Source of the DNA: CAISIP01 sp965278985
GTDB taxonomy: Bacteria; Pseudomonadota; Gammaproteobacteria; Burkholderiales; Burkholderiaceae_C
Length of the DNA stretch: 64,000 nt
Direction: 5' to 3'
Assembly: GCA_965278985.1 (NCBI GenBank)
Contig: OZ257131.1
Coordinates: 1,550,001-1,614,000, forward strand
A program made the translations under genes and the position numbers. The stretch's first letter is position 1, and each line of letters starts with the position of its first letter. This document shows positions 42,904 to 51,652 of this stretch, piece by piece. The notes under the pieces are model-generated. The model saw only the letters and a program-made list of their open reading frames with translations, was not told where the DNA came from and did not search any database.

Positions 42904-43641
42904 TCAGTGCATGTGCAGGCCGCCGTTGACGGAGAAGTCGGCGCCCGTCGAGTACCCGCCCTCCTCCGACGCCAGCCAGGCGATGATGGAGGCGATCTCG
43001 CTGGGCTCGCCCAGGCGCTTGACCGGGATGGTGCCGACGATCTTGTCCAGCACCTCCTGGCGGATGGCTTTCACCATGTCGGTGCCGATGTAGCCCGGGC
43101 TCACGGTGTTGACCGTCACGCCCTTGTTGGCGAGCTCCTGCGCCAGCGCCATCGTGAAACCGTGCATGCCGGCCTTGGCGGCCGAATAATTGGTCTGCCC
43201 GGCCTGGCCCTTGGCGCCATTGACGGAGGAGATGTTGATGATGCGGCCCCAGCCCTTCTCCACCATGTCGCCCACCACCTGCTTGGTGACGTTGAACATG
43301 GAGTTGAGGTTGGTCTCGATCACCGCGGCCCAGTCGTCGCGCGTCATCTTCAGGAACATGCGGTCGCGCGTGATGCCGGCGTTGTTGACCAGCAGGTCGA
43401 TGCTGCCGTGTTCGGCCTTGGTCTTGGTGAAAGCTTCGACGGTGGAGTCCCAGTCGCCGACGTTGCCCACCGACGCGTAGAAGGTATAGCCCTCCGCAGC
43501 CTGCTCGTTGATCCACTTGACGTGGTCGCGCGTGGGCCCGCAGCCCGCTATGACCTTGAAACCTTCCTTGTGCAGGCGCTGGCAGATCGCGGTACCGATC
43601 CCGCCCATGCCGCCTGTCACATACGCTACTTTTTGAACCAT
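42904..43641 (-). CDS. phaB: Acetoacetyl-CoA reductase PhaB
   Basis: PhaB reduces acetoacetyl-CoA to (R)-3-hydroxybutyryl-CoA with NADPH, the second step of polyhydroxybutyrate synthesis. The 245-aa short-chain dehydrogenase has YVTGGMGGIGTAIC at the nucleotide site, NNAGITRD, Ser139 region ISSVNGAKGQ, and Tyr152/Lys156 in TNYSAAKAG, with the catalytic triad complete. It is third in the phaC-phaA-phaB operon, and the stem-loop at 42837-42860 follows it. Confidence 0.96.
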   Translation of the reverse strand: MVQKVAYVTGGMGGIGTAICQRLHKEGFKVIAGCGPTRDHVKWINEQAAEGYTFYASVGNVGDWDSTVEAFTKTKAEHGSIDLLVNNAGITRDRMFLKMTRDDWAAVIETNLNSMFNVTKQVVGDMVEKGWGRIINISSVNGAKGQAGQTNYSAAKAGMHGFTMALAQELANKGVTVNTVSPGYIGTDMVKAIRQEVLDKIVGTIPVKRLGEPSEIASIIAWLASEEGGYSTGADFSVNGGLHMH

Positions 43642-43746
43642 GGTGTTGTACTCCTCGTTGGATGAATCTTGACTTCTACCTTCGCCGCCCCCTGCCGCTC
43701 GGCAGCCTCCCTGGGCGGAAAAACGGTGCTGACAGGCCGATGGCCT

Positions 43747-44925
43747 TCAGCGTTCGATGGTGAGAGCAACTCCCATGCCACCCCCGATGCACAGCGACGC
43801 GATGCCCTTCTTGGCGTTGCGCCGGCCCATCTCGTGCAGCAGTGTCACCAGAATGCGGCATCCGGATGCACCGATGGGATGCCCGATGGCGATGGCGCCG
43901 CCATTCACGTTGACCTTGGACACATCCCAACCCATCTCGTTGTTGACGGCACAGGCCTGGGCCGCGAAGGCCTCGTTGATCTCCAGCAGGTCCAGGTCTT
44001 GCGGTTTCCAGCCGGCGCGCTGCAGCGCCTTGGTGGAGGCCGGCACGGGGCCCATGCCCATGTAGGCCGGGTCCAGCGCGACGGTGGCGTAACTCGCGAT
44101 GCGGCCCAGCGGGGTCAGGCCCAGGGCTGCGGCCTTCTTGGCCGTCATCACCACCACCGCAGCCGCGCCGTCGTTGATGCCCGAGGCGTTGCCCGCCGTC
44201 ACGCCGCCGGCCTTGTCGAAGGCCGGCCGCAGGCCGGCCAGGGCTTCGGCGCTGGTCTTCTTGTTGATGAACTCGTCGGCGGAGAACACCACCGGGTCGC
44301 CCTTGCGCTGCGGAATGCTGAAGGGGACGATCTCGTCCTTGAACTTGCCCGCCTCCTGCGCCGCCGCGGCCTTCTGCTGGCTGGCCAGGGCCAGGGCGTC
44401 CTGCGCATCGCGGCTGATGCCGTACTTCTTGGCCACGTTCTCTGCCGTGATGCCCATGTGGTACTGGTTGTAGACGTCCCACAGGCCGTCCACGATCATC
44501 GAATCGGTCATCTTCCAGTCGCCCATGCGCTGGCCGTCGCGCGAGCCCAGCAGCACGTGCGGCGCGGCACTCATGTTCTCCTGGCCACCGGCGATCACGA
44601 TCTCGCTGTCGCCCGTGCCCACGGCCTGCGCCGCCAGCATCACGGCCTTGAGGCCCGAGCCGCACACGGCGTTGATGGTGAGGCCGGGCGTGGCCTGGCT
44701 CAGGCCGCCCTTGATGACGGCCTGGCGCGCGGGGTTCTGGCCCGATCCGGCGGCGAGCACCTGGCCCAGGATCACCTCGTTGATCTGCTCGGCGCCAAGG
44801 CCCGTGCGCTGCAACAGGTTGGCCAGCACGGCGCCTCCGAGTTCGGGTGCGGGCACCTTGGCCAGGCTGCCGCCGAACTTGCCCACCGCGGTGCGGGCTG
44901 CTGCGACGATGACGATGTCTTCCAT
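43747..44925 (-). CDS. phaA: Acetyl-CoA acetyltransferase (beta-ketothiolase) PhaA
   Basis: PhaA condenses two acetyl-CoA to acetoacetyl-CoA, the first step of PHB synthesis. The 392-aa protein is a biosynthetic thiolase with the acylated Cys88 in NAVCGSGLKA, INEAFAAQA, and the second His/Cys pair in IGHPIGASGCRI and SLCIGGGMG near residues 348 and 378. A GGAGAA site precedes the ATG at 44925. phaB follows after a gap of 105 bases. Confidence 0.96.
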   Translation of the reverse strand: MEDIVIVAAARTAVGKFGGSLAKVPAPELGGAVLANLLQRTGLGAEQINEVILGQVLAAGSGQNPARQAVIKGGLSQATPGLTINAVCGSGLKAVMLAAQAVGTGDSEIVIAGGQENMSAAPHVLLGSRDGQRMGDWKMTDSMIVDGLWDVYNQYHMGITAENVAKKYGISRDAQDALALASQQKAAAAQEAGKFKDEIVPFSIPQRKGDPVVFSADEFINKKTSAEALAGLRPAFDKAGGVTAGNASGINDGAAAVVVMTAKKAAALGLTPLGRIASYATVALDPAYMGMGPVPASTKALQRAGWKPQDLDLLEINEAFAAQACAVNNEMGWDVSKVNVNGGAIAIGHPIGASGCRILVTLLHEMGRRNAKKGIASLCIGGGMGVALTIER

Positions 44926-44963
44926 GGGGTTCTCCTTGCTGACGAAAATCGGATGCTGCAGTT

Positions 44964-46679
44964 TCAGGCCTTGGCCTTGACGTAACGCCCCGGCGCGGGC
45001 TCGATGGCCTGGTAGGCGCCGCGGCCATAGGCCTTGGGTGCCGCTACCTGCTTGCCGCCATGGGGCGCCAGCCAGGCGGACCAGTCGGGCCACCAGCTGC
45101 CGGGATGCTCGCGGGCAGCGGCGATCCAGTCTTCCACCTGCGCGGGAAACTTGTTCGCGGGACCGATCCAGTGGCTGCGCTTCTTCTTGGCCGGTGGGTT
45201 GATGACGCCGGCGATGTGGCCCGAGGCCCCCATCACGAAGCGCTTCTTGCCGCCGAGGTGCTGCGTGGATGCGTACGCCCCCGCGATCGGCACGATGTGG
45301 TCCTCGCGGGACCCGTAGATGTAGGCAGGCACGTCCACGCGCCCCAGGTCCACCTTCTGGCCACCCACGGATGTCTTGCCGGGCTGGCACAGCTTGTTCT
45401 CGAGGTAGGTGTTGCGCACGTACCAGGCGTAGAAAGGGCCCGGCAGGTTGGTCGCGTCGCTGTTCCAGTACAGCAGGTCGAAGGGCGGCGGTGTCTCGCC
45501 CTTGAGGTAATTGCCGACCACGTAGTTCCACACCAGGTCGTTGGGGCGCAGGAAGGAAAAGGTGGACGCCAGGTCCGAGCCCTTGAGCAGGCCACCTTGG
45601 CCCATCTCCATCTCGCGGTAGCGCACGAAGGCTTCGTCGATGAACACGTCGAGCACGCCCGTGTCGTGGAAGTCCATCAGCGTGGTCAGGAAGGTGGCAC
45701 TGGCCACCGGCTGCTCGCCGCGCGGCGCCAGCACCGCCAGTGCGGTGGCCAGGATGGTGCCGCCGACGCAGAAGCCCAGCGCGTTGACGGGCTTGCCGCC
45801 GCCGATCTCGCCCACCACGTGGATCGCCTGGATGGCCGCCTGCTCGATGTAGTCGTCCCAGGTCTTGTGGGCCAGCGAGGCATCGGGGTTGCGCCAGCTC
45901 ACCACGAAGGTGCGGTGGCCCTGCTCCACGGCGTAGCGGATCAGCGAGTTCTCGGGCTGCAGGTCGAGGATGTAGTACTTGTTGATGCACGGTGGAATCA
46001 ACAGGAAGGGTCGCTCGTAGACCTTGGCCGTGAGCGGCTTGTATTCGATGAGCTGGAACAGCTCGTTCTCGAACACCACGGCGCCCTCGGTGGTGGCCAC
46101 GTTGCGGCCGACCTCGAACTGGCTCTCGTCCGTCATCGAGACATGGCCCTGCTGGATGTCGTGCAGCAGGTTCTGCATGCCCTTGGCGATGCTCTCGCCC
46201 TGCGTCTCCAGGGCCTTCTTCTGCGCGTCGGCATTGAAGACGAGGAAGTTGCTGGGCGCCGCAGCCGCCAGCCACTGCTCCACGGAGAAACGCACCCGCG
46301 CCCGTGTCTTCTCGTCGGCGTCCATGGCCTCGGCGAGGCCCATCAGGGCACGTGCGTTCAGCAGGTAGGTCGCGGCTGCGCTGGCGGCCAGGGGGTTGCT
46401 CTTCCAGGCCTCGCTGGCGAAACGCTTGTCCTTCGACAACGTGGAGCTCTCCTGGCTGCCCCACAGCGCAGCCGCATCGCTGAAATACTGCTGCTGCAAG
46501 GCCTGCAGCTTGGCTGGAGAAAACTGCAAGGCCGGCATGCCGGGGGCGGTGGCCTCGACCGGCCCCTGGGCGGGCGACATGCCCTGGAGGGACTGGAGCA
46601 CCGCGCCCCACTGGCCTTGCAACGTCTGCTGCAATTGCTCGGCGGACTGGCGCCAAAAATCCGTTGTATCGTGCGTCAA
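44964..46679 (-). CDS. phaC: Class I poly(3-hydroxyalkanoate) synthase PhaC
   Basis: PhaC polymerises (R)-3-hydroxyacyl-CoA into polyester storage granules. The 571-aa protein has the alpha/beta-hydrolase core with a lipase-box-like GFCVGG (catalytic Cys304), Asp460 in GSREDHIVP and His488 in ASGHIAG; length and triad fit the class I (Cupriavidus-type) enzyme. The N-terminal region up to about 200 is the less conserved part. It is first in the operon; its promoter must lie in the 69 bases before the divergent small membrane protein at 46749. phaA starts 38 bases downstream. Confidence 0.96.
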   Translation of the reverse strand: MTHDTTDFWRQSAEQLQQTLQGQWGAVLQSLQGMSPAQGPVEATAPGMPALQFSPAKLQALQQQYFSDAAALWGSQESSTLSKDKRFASEAWKSNPLAASAAATYLLNARALMGLAEAMDADEKTRARVRFSVEQWLAAAAPSNFLVFNADAQKKALETQGESIAKGMQNLLHDIQQGHVSMTDESQFEVGRNVATTEGAVVFENELFQLIEYKPLTAKVYERPFLLIPPCINKYYILDLQPENSLIRYAVEQGHRTFVVSWRNPDASLAHKTWDDYIEQAAIQAIHVVGEIGGGKPVNALGFCVGGTILATALAVLAPRGEQPVASATFLTTLMDFHDTGVLDVFIDEAFVRYREMEMGQGGLLKGSDLASTFSFLRPNDLVWNYVVGNYLKGETPPPFDLLYWNSDATNLPGPFYAWYVRNTYLENKLCQPGKTSVGGQKVDLGRVDVPAYIYGSREDHIVPIAGAYASTQHLGGKKRFVMGASGHIAGVINPPAKKKRSHWIGPANKFPAQVEDWIAAAREHPGSWWPDWSAWLAPHGGKQVAAPKAYGRGAYQAIEPAPGRYVKAKA

Positions 46680-46748
46680 CGTCCTACCCCTTCAGTTCAT
46701 TCTTTGCAGCCCGTGCGGGGTGCGGAAGCAGTATCTCAGCATTCGTCC

Positions 46749-47045
46749 ATGTACCTGGTACTCATCGGCTGGTTGTATGTCACTCTCATGATGGCGGTGG
46801 CAGAAGCCACCAACACCATCGGCTCCGTGCTCGGCGCCCTGATCACCTTTGTACTCTACGGACTGCTGCCCGTGGCATTGGTGGTTTACCTGATGCGTAC
46901 CCCCGCGCGGCGCAAGGCCATGCGTGCACGGCAGGCGCAGGAACAGCAGGACGCGGCAGCCGCATCAAGCGATCCAGACGCAGGCAGCCATGCGCCCGCT
47001 GCCGCCGAGGAGCCGCTGGTCCCGTCGGTACGAAAAGAACCGTGA
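46749..47045 (+). CDS. Small conserved-type membrane protein, divergent from phaC
   Basis: The 98-aa product is not recognised by function. It has two hydrophobic stretches (YLVLIGWLYVTLMMAVAEA and LGALITFVLYGLLPVALVVYLM), then a charged tail with Arg/Gln and Ala/Glu content. It is divergent from phaC with a 69-base gap. Its last 81 bases overlap the 3' end of pgeF on the opposite strand, so the tail is encoded in a doubly used stretch. That the hydrophobic segments are well formed argues for a real gene. Confidence 0.68.
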   Translation: MYLVLIGWLYVTLMMAVAEATNTIGSVLGALITFVLYGLLPVALVVYLMRTPARRKAMRARQAQEQQDAAAASSDPDAGSHAPAAAEEPLVPSVRKEP

Positions 47046-47831
47046 AGGTTGCGTGACGGTGCACCAGGCATCGCTGCCGTCGTTGCCGAACACCGCCTCC
47101 AAGCCCACTGCCGCCAGCCGCCTGCGCGCCAGGCCTTGCAGGTCGGCCATCCACTTGCCCGCGGGACGCGCCGCGAAGCAGCCAGCGGCGCCGGCGTCAT
47201 GCGCCAGGAAGGCCTCGCGCACCTCGGGGCCGACCTCGAAGGCGCGCGGACCGATGCACGGTCCGAGCCAGGCCAGCATGTCCGCAGGCTCCGGCTGCGC
47301 GCCTTCACCGGCACACAATCCCTCGAAGGTCCGCAGGGTCTGTTCCAGCACCCCTTGTGCGAGGCCGCGCCATCCCGCATGGGCTGCCGCAACAGCGCGG
47401 CCCGCTCGGTCCGTGAACAGGACGGGCAGGCAGTCGGCCACGCGCATGGTGCAGGCCACTCCCGGCAGCGCCGTGGCGCAGGCATCGGCCTCCAACGGTG
47501 CGGCCGCCGCAGCCTCGCTGCCATCCAGCACCGCGCAGTCCACGCCGTGCACCTGGCTCAACCACGCCGGGCGGATGCCGATGGCCCGCGCCAGCCGGTC
47601 CCGGTTGGCCCAGACGGACTCGGGCGGGTCACCGGGGACGAGGCCCAGGTTCATGCTGCCGAAAACGCCCTCGGACACGCCGCCCGCGCGCGTGGTGAAG
47701 ACGGCACGCACCTGCGATGGCGCGGGCCACTGCGGCACGATCCAGTCGGGATGCCAACCCGCGACCTCGGCCACCTCGTCCACCTCGGCAGTCCCGACCC
47801 CCGGCGCTGCACCGGCCTGCATGTGGCTCAT
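46965..47831 (-). CDS. pgeF: Multicopper-like purine nucleoside/peptidoglycan editing protein (YfiH/PgeF, laccase-domain family)
   Basis: PgeF (YfiH) belongs to the laccase-domain (DUF152) family. E. coli PgeF corrects L-Ser misincorporation in peptidoglycan, and relatives have purine nucleoside or adenosine-cleaving activity. The 288-aa protein has AVFTTRAGGVSEG at the start, WLSQVHGVDC, VADCLPVLFTDRAGRAVAAAHAGWRGLAQGV (Cys and His metal ligands) and GPCIGPRAFEVG. In this group the gene commonly lies near phaC. It is coupled to the downstream-named maiA-like gene by an ATGA overlap (47828-47831). Confidence 0.9.
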   Translation of the reverse strand: MSHMQAGAAPGVGTAEVDEVAEVAGWHPDWIVPQWPAPSQVRAVFTTRAGGVSEGVFGSMNLGLVPGDPPESVWANRDRLARAIGIRPAWLSQVHGVDCAVLDGSEAAAAAPLEADACATALPGVACTMRVADCLPVLFTDRAGRAVAAAHAGWRGLAQGVLEQTLRTFEGLCAGEGAQPEPADMLAWLGPCIGPRAFEVGPEVREAFLAHDAGAAGCFAARPAGKWMADLQGLARRRLAAVGLEAVFGNDGSDAWCTVTQPSRFFSYRRDQRLLGGSGRMAACVWIA

Positions 47832-48466
47832 GGCTCTGCGTCCGGACAGCGCCCCGGGTGGGCCTGCTGGAATGCCTCCAGCGCCATGCACGCCTCGTAG
47901 GCCTGCAAGGTGCGCGGCAAACCGTCGAGCGGCACCTGGAAGCGCTGGGCGTTGAATATCTGCGGTACCAGGCAGCAGTCCGCCATGCCCGGTGTGTCCC
48001 CGACGCAGAAGCGCGATGGCGCACGGCGCGCCAGCTGTTGCTCGAATGCCTCCAGGCCGCCACGGGCCCAGTGGTGGTACCACGCGTTCTTCGCGTCTTC
48101 GGCGACGTGCAGCTCCTGCACCAGGTAGCGCAGCACGCGCAGGTTGTTCAGCGGGTGGATCTCGCAGGCGATCGCTTGCGCCAAGGCCCGCGCCTGCGCG
48201 CGTGCAGCGGCGTCCGCAGGCAACAGGGGTACGTGCGGATAGGCTTCGTCGAGGTACTCGATGATCGCCATCGACTGCGTCAGTTGCAGCCCGCCATCCT
48301 CCAGCACCGGAACGAGGCCGTCTGCCGAGAGCAGCCGGAAGCCGGGCGCACGCTGCTCGCCACGCACCAGGTGCACGGGCACGTAGTCATAGGCCAGGCC
48401 CTTGAGCGCGAGCGCGATGCGCACCCGGTAGGCCGCGGACGATCGGAAATAGCTGTGGAGCTTCAT
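47828..48466 (-). CDS. maiA: Zeta-class GST: maleylacetoacetate or maleylpyruvate isomerase
   Basis: This glutathione-dependent cis-trans isomerase acts on maleylacetoacetate (tyrosine pathway) or maleylpyruvate (gentisate pathway). The 212-aa protein shows the zeta motif at its N-terminus as SYFRSSAAYRVRIALALKGL. The canonical Cys of the SSC motif is Ala here. Other hallmarks are present: GLVPVLEDGGLQLTQSMAIIEYLDE and CEIHPLNNLRVLRYL. A FAH-family hydrolase gene two kilobases downstream (50020) would take its product. It is coupled to pgeF. Confidence 0.87.
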   Translation of the reverse strand: MKLHSYFRSSAAYRVRIALALKGLAYDYVPVHLVRGEQRAPGFRLLSADGLVPVLEDGGLQLTQSMAIIEYLDEAYPHVPLLPADAAARAQARALAQAIACEIHPLNNLRVLRYLVQELHVAEDAKNAWYHHWARGGLEAFEQQLARRAPSRFCVGDTPGMADCCLVPQIFNAQRFQVPLDGLPRTLQAYEACMALEAFQQAHPGRCPDAEP

Positions 48467-48624
48467 GGTGGCGACAGCATACGCGCAACGCCCCGCGCGC
48501 CTTGCTGGCGTACGAAGCGTTGCAGCTGCTTGCCAGCGGCCACGGCCTCGCGGGTGCACCGCGGCCCCATCGCGTTTGGACGTAGACTCGGCGGCTGGCC
48601 CGTGCCGCTTCGCTCTGCCACACC

Positions 48625-49680
48625 ATGACCGACTCGCCCATCCTCAGCCGCCAGCGCCTGGGCCAGCGCTGGCCGACGCTGGACCCTTTCCTGTTCTGCG
48701 TGCACCACGATGACGCCTACCCGCGCGCCAATGCGACGCTGGGCCCAGATGCCTCGCTGGCCGGCCGCGACATCGGGCAGGACTTCGCGGGCAAGGACGG
48801 CTGGCGCATGTACCACGGCAGCACGGTGCCGGGATTTCCGCCGCACCCGCACCGCGGCTTCGAGACGGTGACCATCGTGCGCCGGGGGCTGATCGACCAT
48901 TCGGACTCGCTGGGGGCCACGGCGCGCTTCGGCGGTGGCGACGTGCAATGGCTCACGGCCGGGCGCGGAATCGTGCATTCCGAGATGTTTCCATTGCTGG
49001 ACCGGGAGAAAGGCAACCCGCTGGAGCTCTTCCAGATCTGGCTCAACCTGCCGGCAAGCCACAAGATGGCGGCGCCGCATTTCAAGATGCTGTGGTCCGA
49101 GCAGGTGCCGCAACTCGACTTCACCGATGCCGCAGGGCTTCGCACGCGCGTGGGCTGCGTGGCCGGCGCCATCGCCTACGCAGGCCAGGACGTGCAGCCG
49201 GTGTCCCCGCCGCCCGACTCCTGGGCCGCGCAGGCGCAGGCCGATGTGGCCATCTGGACAGTGAAGATGGCGCCGGGCGCCCGCTGGACGCTGCCCGCCG
49301 CGCGCGGCACGGGCACGCGCCGTGTGCTGTATTTCTTCCAGGGCGCGACGCTCACGCTCGGCGGTGAAGCCGTGCGCGAGCACAGCGCGCTGGACCTGCG
49401 CTGCGACGCGGACCTGGAACTCGTGAACGGCGCTGAGGCCACCGAATTCCTCGTGCTGCAGGGCCGCCCCATCGGCGAGCCCGTGGCGCAGCACGGACCT
49501 TTCGTCATGAACACGGAAGCCGAGATCCACCAGGCCTTCGCCGACTACCGCCGCACGCAGTTCGGCGGCTGGCCCTGGCCCGACGAAGCGCCGGTGCACG
49601 GCGCCGAGGCACGCCGCTTCGCGACGCAGCCCGACGGTCGCACCGAATCCTTTGCCATCCAGACCCCATCCGAGGAGTAG
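48625..49680 (+). CDS. Pirin family protein
   Basis: Pirins are bicupin proteins with an iron site; some are quercetinases, others transcription cofactors. The 351-aa protein has the N-terminal cupin with PGFPPHPHRGFETVTIV (metal-binding His residues), LTAGRGIVHSEMF (His, Glu) and ELFQIWLNLPASHK, followed by a C-terminal cupin with LFFQ/GEAVREHSAL. It diverges from maiA and leads into the ABM gene after five bases, so the four genes to 51262 may be one unit. Confidence 0.87.
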   Translation: MTDSPILSRQRLGQRWPTLDPFLFCVHHDDAYPRANATLGPDASLAGRDIGQDFAGKDGWRMYHGSTVPGFPPHPHRGFETVTIVRRGLIDHSDSLGATARFGGGDVQWLTAGRGIVHSEMFPLLDREKGNPLELFQIWLNLPASHKMAAPHFKMLWSEQVPQLDFTDAAGLRTRVGCVAGAIAYAGQDVQPVSPPPDSWAAQAQADVAIWTVKMAPGARWTLPAARGTGTRRVLYFFQGATLTLGGEAVREHSALDLRCDADLELVNGAEATEFLVLQGRPIGEPVAQHGPFVMNTEAEIHQAFADYRRTQFGGWPWPDEAPVHGAEARRFATQPDGRTESFAIQTPSEE

Positions 49681-49685
49681 CCCCC

Positions 49686-49985
49686 ATGATCCTGGAGATC
49701 GCCGACATCCGCATCCAGCCCGGCCAGAACGCCGCCTTCGAAGAAGCCATCCAGCGCGGCCTGCAGACCGTCGTCAGCAAGGCCAAGGGCTGCCAGGGCT
49801 ACACCGTGAACCGCTGCGTGGAGAGCCCCGAGCGTTATGTGCTGCAGATCCGCTGGGACACGCTGGAAGACCACAACGTGGGCTTCCGCCAGTCCGAGCT
49901 GTTCACGCAATGGCGCGGCATCGTCGGCCCCTTCTTCGCCGGCCCGCCCAACGTCGAGCATTTCACGCTGGTGACGCAGTCCTGA
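49686..49985 (+). CDS. ABM domain protein
   Basis: The 99-aa protein is a single antibiotic-biosynthesis-monooxygenase domain, ferredoxin-like: MILEIADIRIQPGQ, GCQGYTVNRCVESPERYVLQIRWDTLEDH and FTQWRGIVGPFF. It is a relative of the other small ABM protein at 17596 but not a close copy. Between pirin and a FAH-family hydrolase it may serve as an oxygenase or a binding protein; this cannot be decided. Confidence 0.78.
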   Translation: MILEIADIRIQPGQNAAFEEAIQRGLQTVVSKAKGCQGYTVNRCVESPERYVLQIRWDTLEDHNVGFRQSELFTQWRGIVGPFFAGPPNVEHFTLVTQS

Positions 49986-50019
49986 TCCCGCATCCGCCAC
50001 GGCACACCCCGAGGTACCC

Positions 50020-50715
50020 ATGAGCTTCGTATTCGCCCCCGCCCCCACCGTCTCCGTGCCCGTGGTGGGCCGCCCTGAGCGCTTCCCCGTGCACCGCATC
50101 TACTGCGTGGGCCGCAACTACGAGGAGCATGCCAAGGAGATGGGCTTTACCGGGCGCGAGCCGCCCTTCTTCTTCATGAAGCCCGCCGACGCGGTGGTGG
50201 TCGTGCCCGCCGGCGAGACCGTGTCCCTGGCCTACCCCAGCCTCACGAAGAACCTGCACCACGAGATCGAGCTGGTGGTGGCCATCGGCAAGGGCGGGCG
50301 CAACATCGCGGCCGCCGATGCGCAGCAGCACATCTTTGGTTACGCCGTGGGCCTGGACATGACGCGCCGCGACCTGCAGAACGACATGAAGAAGCAGGGC
50401 CGCCCATGGTGCATCGGCAAGGCCTTCGAGCAATCGGCGCCCATCGGTCCCATCACGCCGCTGGCCGATGCCGGCGATGTCGAACATGCCGAGATCTTCC
50501 TGCAGGTCAACGGCGCGGACCGCCAGCGCTCCAATGTGTCCAAGCTGATCTGGAACATTGGCGAGACCATCGAGCACCTGTCGGCTGCGTGGGACCTGCA
50601 ACCGGGCGACCTGATCTACTCCGGCACGCCCGAAGGTGTGGCCGCGGTGGTGACGGGGGACGCGCTCGAAGGCGGCGTCCAGGGACTGCAGGGCATCCGC
50701 CTGACGGTGCGCTGA
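50020..50715 (+). CDS. Fumarylacetoacetate hydrolase family protein (fumarylpyruvate hydrolase-like)
   Basis: FAH-family enzymes cleave 1,3-diketone acids using a divalent metal. The 231-aa protein has the family core: IYCVGRNYEEHAKEMG, PPFFFMKPADAVV, HHEIELVVAIGKGGRNI with the metal Glu residues, and YSGTPEGVAAV. Length and the start YCVGRNY fit the fumarylpyruvate hydrolase (NagK) type more than full-length FAH. With the zeta GST at 47828 it could finish a gentisate-like pathway, but no dioxygenase gene is present. Confidence 0.87.
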   Translation: MSFVFAPAPTVSVPVVGRPERFPVHRIYCVGRNYEEHAKEMGFTGREPPFFFMKPADAVVVVPAGETVSLAYPSLTKNLHHEIELVVAIGKGGRNIAAADAQQHIFGYAVGLDMTRRDLQNDMKKQGRPWCIGKAFEQSAPIGPITPLADAGDVEHAEIFLQVNGADRQRSNVSKLIWNIGETIEHLSAAWDLQPGDLIYSGTPEGVAAVVTGDALEGGVQGLQGIRLTVR

Positions 50716-50719
50716 CGGC

Positions 50720-51262
50720 ATGCCCCCCTCCCAGATCAAGTACTGCCGGAACTGCGGCACCGCAGTGGACCACCGGGTCCCCGACGACGGCGACACCCGC
50801 GTGCGCGCCGTGTGCCCTAAGTGCCACACTATCCATTACGAGAACCCGCTCAACGTGGTGGGCACCGTGCCCTACCTCGGCGACCGCGTGCTGCTGTGCA
50901 GGCGCAACATCGAGCCGCGCTATGGCAAGTGGACGCTGCCGGCGGGCTTCATGGAGCTGCAGGAGACCACCGCCGAAGGCGCTGCCCGTGAGACGGTGGA
51001 GGAAGCTGGCGCCGTGTTCGAGATGGGGCCGATCTTTTCGCTGGTCAACGTCTCGCGCGTGGGGCAGGTGCACCTGTTCTACCTGGCGCAGCTGGCGCAC
51101 GACCGCTTCGCGCCCGGGCCCGAGACCATCGAGGCGCAGATGTTCCGCGAGGACGAGATCCCCTGGGACGAGATCGCTTTCCGCACGGTGAAGGAGACCT
51201 TGCAGTGGTACTTCGCCGATCGCCGCGAAGGGCGTCTGACGTTCCACACGGGCGATATCTAG
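50720..51262 (+). CDS. Nudix hydrolase with N-terminal zinc ribbon
   Basis: The 180-aa protein starts with a Cys4 zinc-ribbon-like segment (YCRNCGT and VCPKCHT) and continues with a Nudix domain. The Nudix box is GFMELQETTAEGAARETVEEAGA, with the metal-binding REXXEE in place. Members with this layout hydrolyse ADP-ribose, NADH or related nucleotide diphosphates; the substrate is not defined here. The gene starts four bases after the FAH-family gene. Confidence 0.9.
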   Translation: MPPSQIKYCRNCGTAVDHRVPDDGDTRVRAVCPKCHTIHYENPLNVVGTVPYLGDRVLLCRRNIEPRYGKWTLPAGFMELQETTAEGAARETVEEAGAVFEMGPIFSLVNVSRVGQVHLFYLAQLAHDRFAPGPETIEAQMFREDEIPWDEIAFRTVKETLQWYFADRREGRLTFHTGDI

Positions 51263-51442
51263 CGCTGCTGTGGCCGTTCATGCGGCCGCTCCGAGCTGGC
51301 GGCCGACGACGACGAGATCCTGTTCGGCAGGCGCCACCATCGCCGACCCGCTGCGCCAGCCCACATGGCCCCGTTCGTGCCCGCGGGTGTATAAACCCCG
51401 TTGCGCGCACTGCGGACAGCCGGTGCGCTTTGGAGGAGGCCC

Positions 51443-51640
51443 ATGAAAAACGAAGAACGCTTCTGGGAAGTCGACCTGGTCGAACTCGCGAAGAGCTGGA
51501 TGGACGACCTCGGCACGTTCTTCCTGACGGTCCTCACCTTCGTCGGCCTGGCGCTCCCGGTGGTGATACCGACGCTGATCCTGTGGTACCTGTTCTCCAT
51601 AGGCTACAGGGCCGAGGGCGGCATGACACTGCCCCCCTGA
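51443..51640 (+). CDS. Small membrane protein
   Basis: The 65-aa product is not recognised. It has an acidic, Trp-containing N-terminus (MKNEERFWEVDLVELAKSW), one hydrophobic helix (FFLTVLTFVGLALPVVIPTLILWYLF) and a short polar tail. A strong GGAGGAGG site precedes the ATG by three bases, which supports translation from here rather than from the upstream in-frame ATG. It sits alone after the Nudix gene and before the divergent AtuA-like operon. Confidence 0.62.
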   Translation: MKNEERFWEVDLVELAKSWMDDLGTFFLTVLTFVGLALPVVIPTLILWYLFSIGYRAEGGMTLPP

Positions 51641-51652
51641 TCGGCGCCTGAC

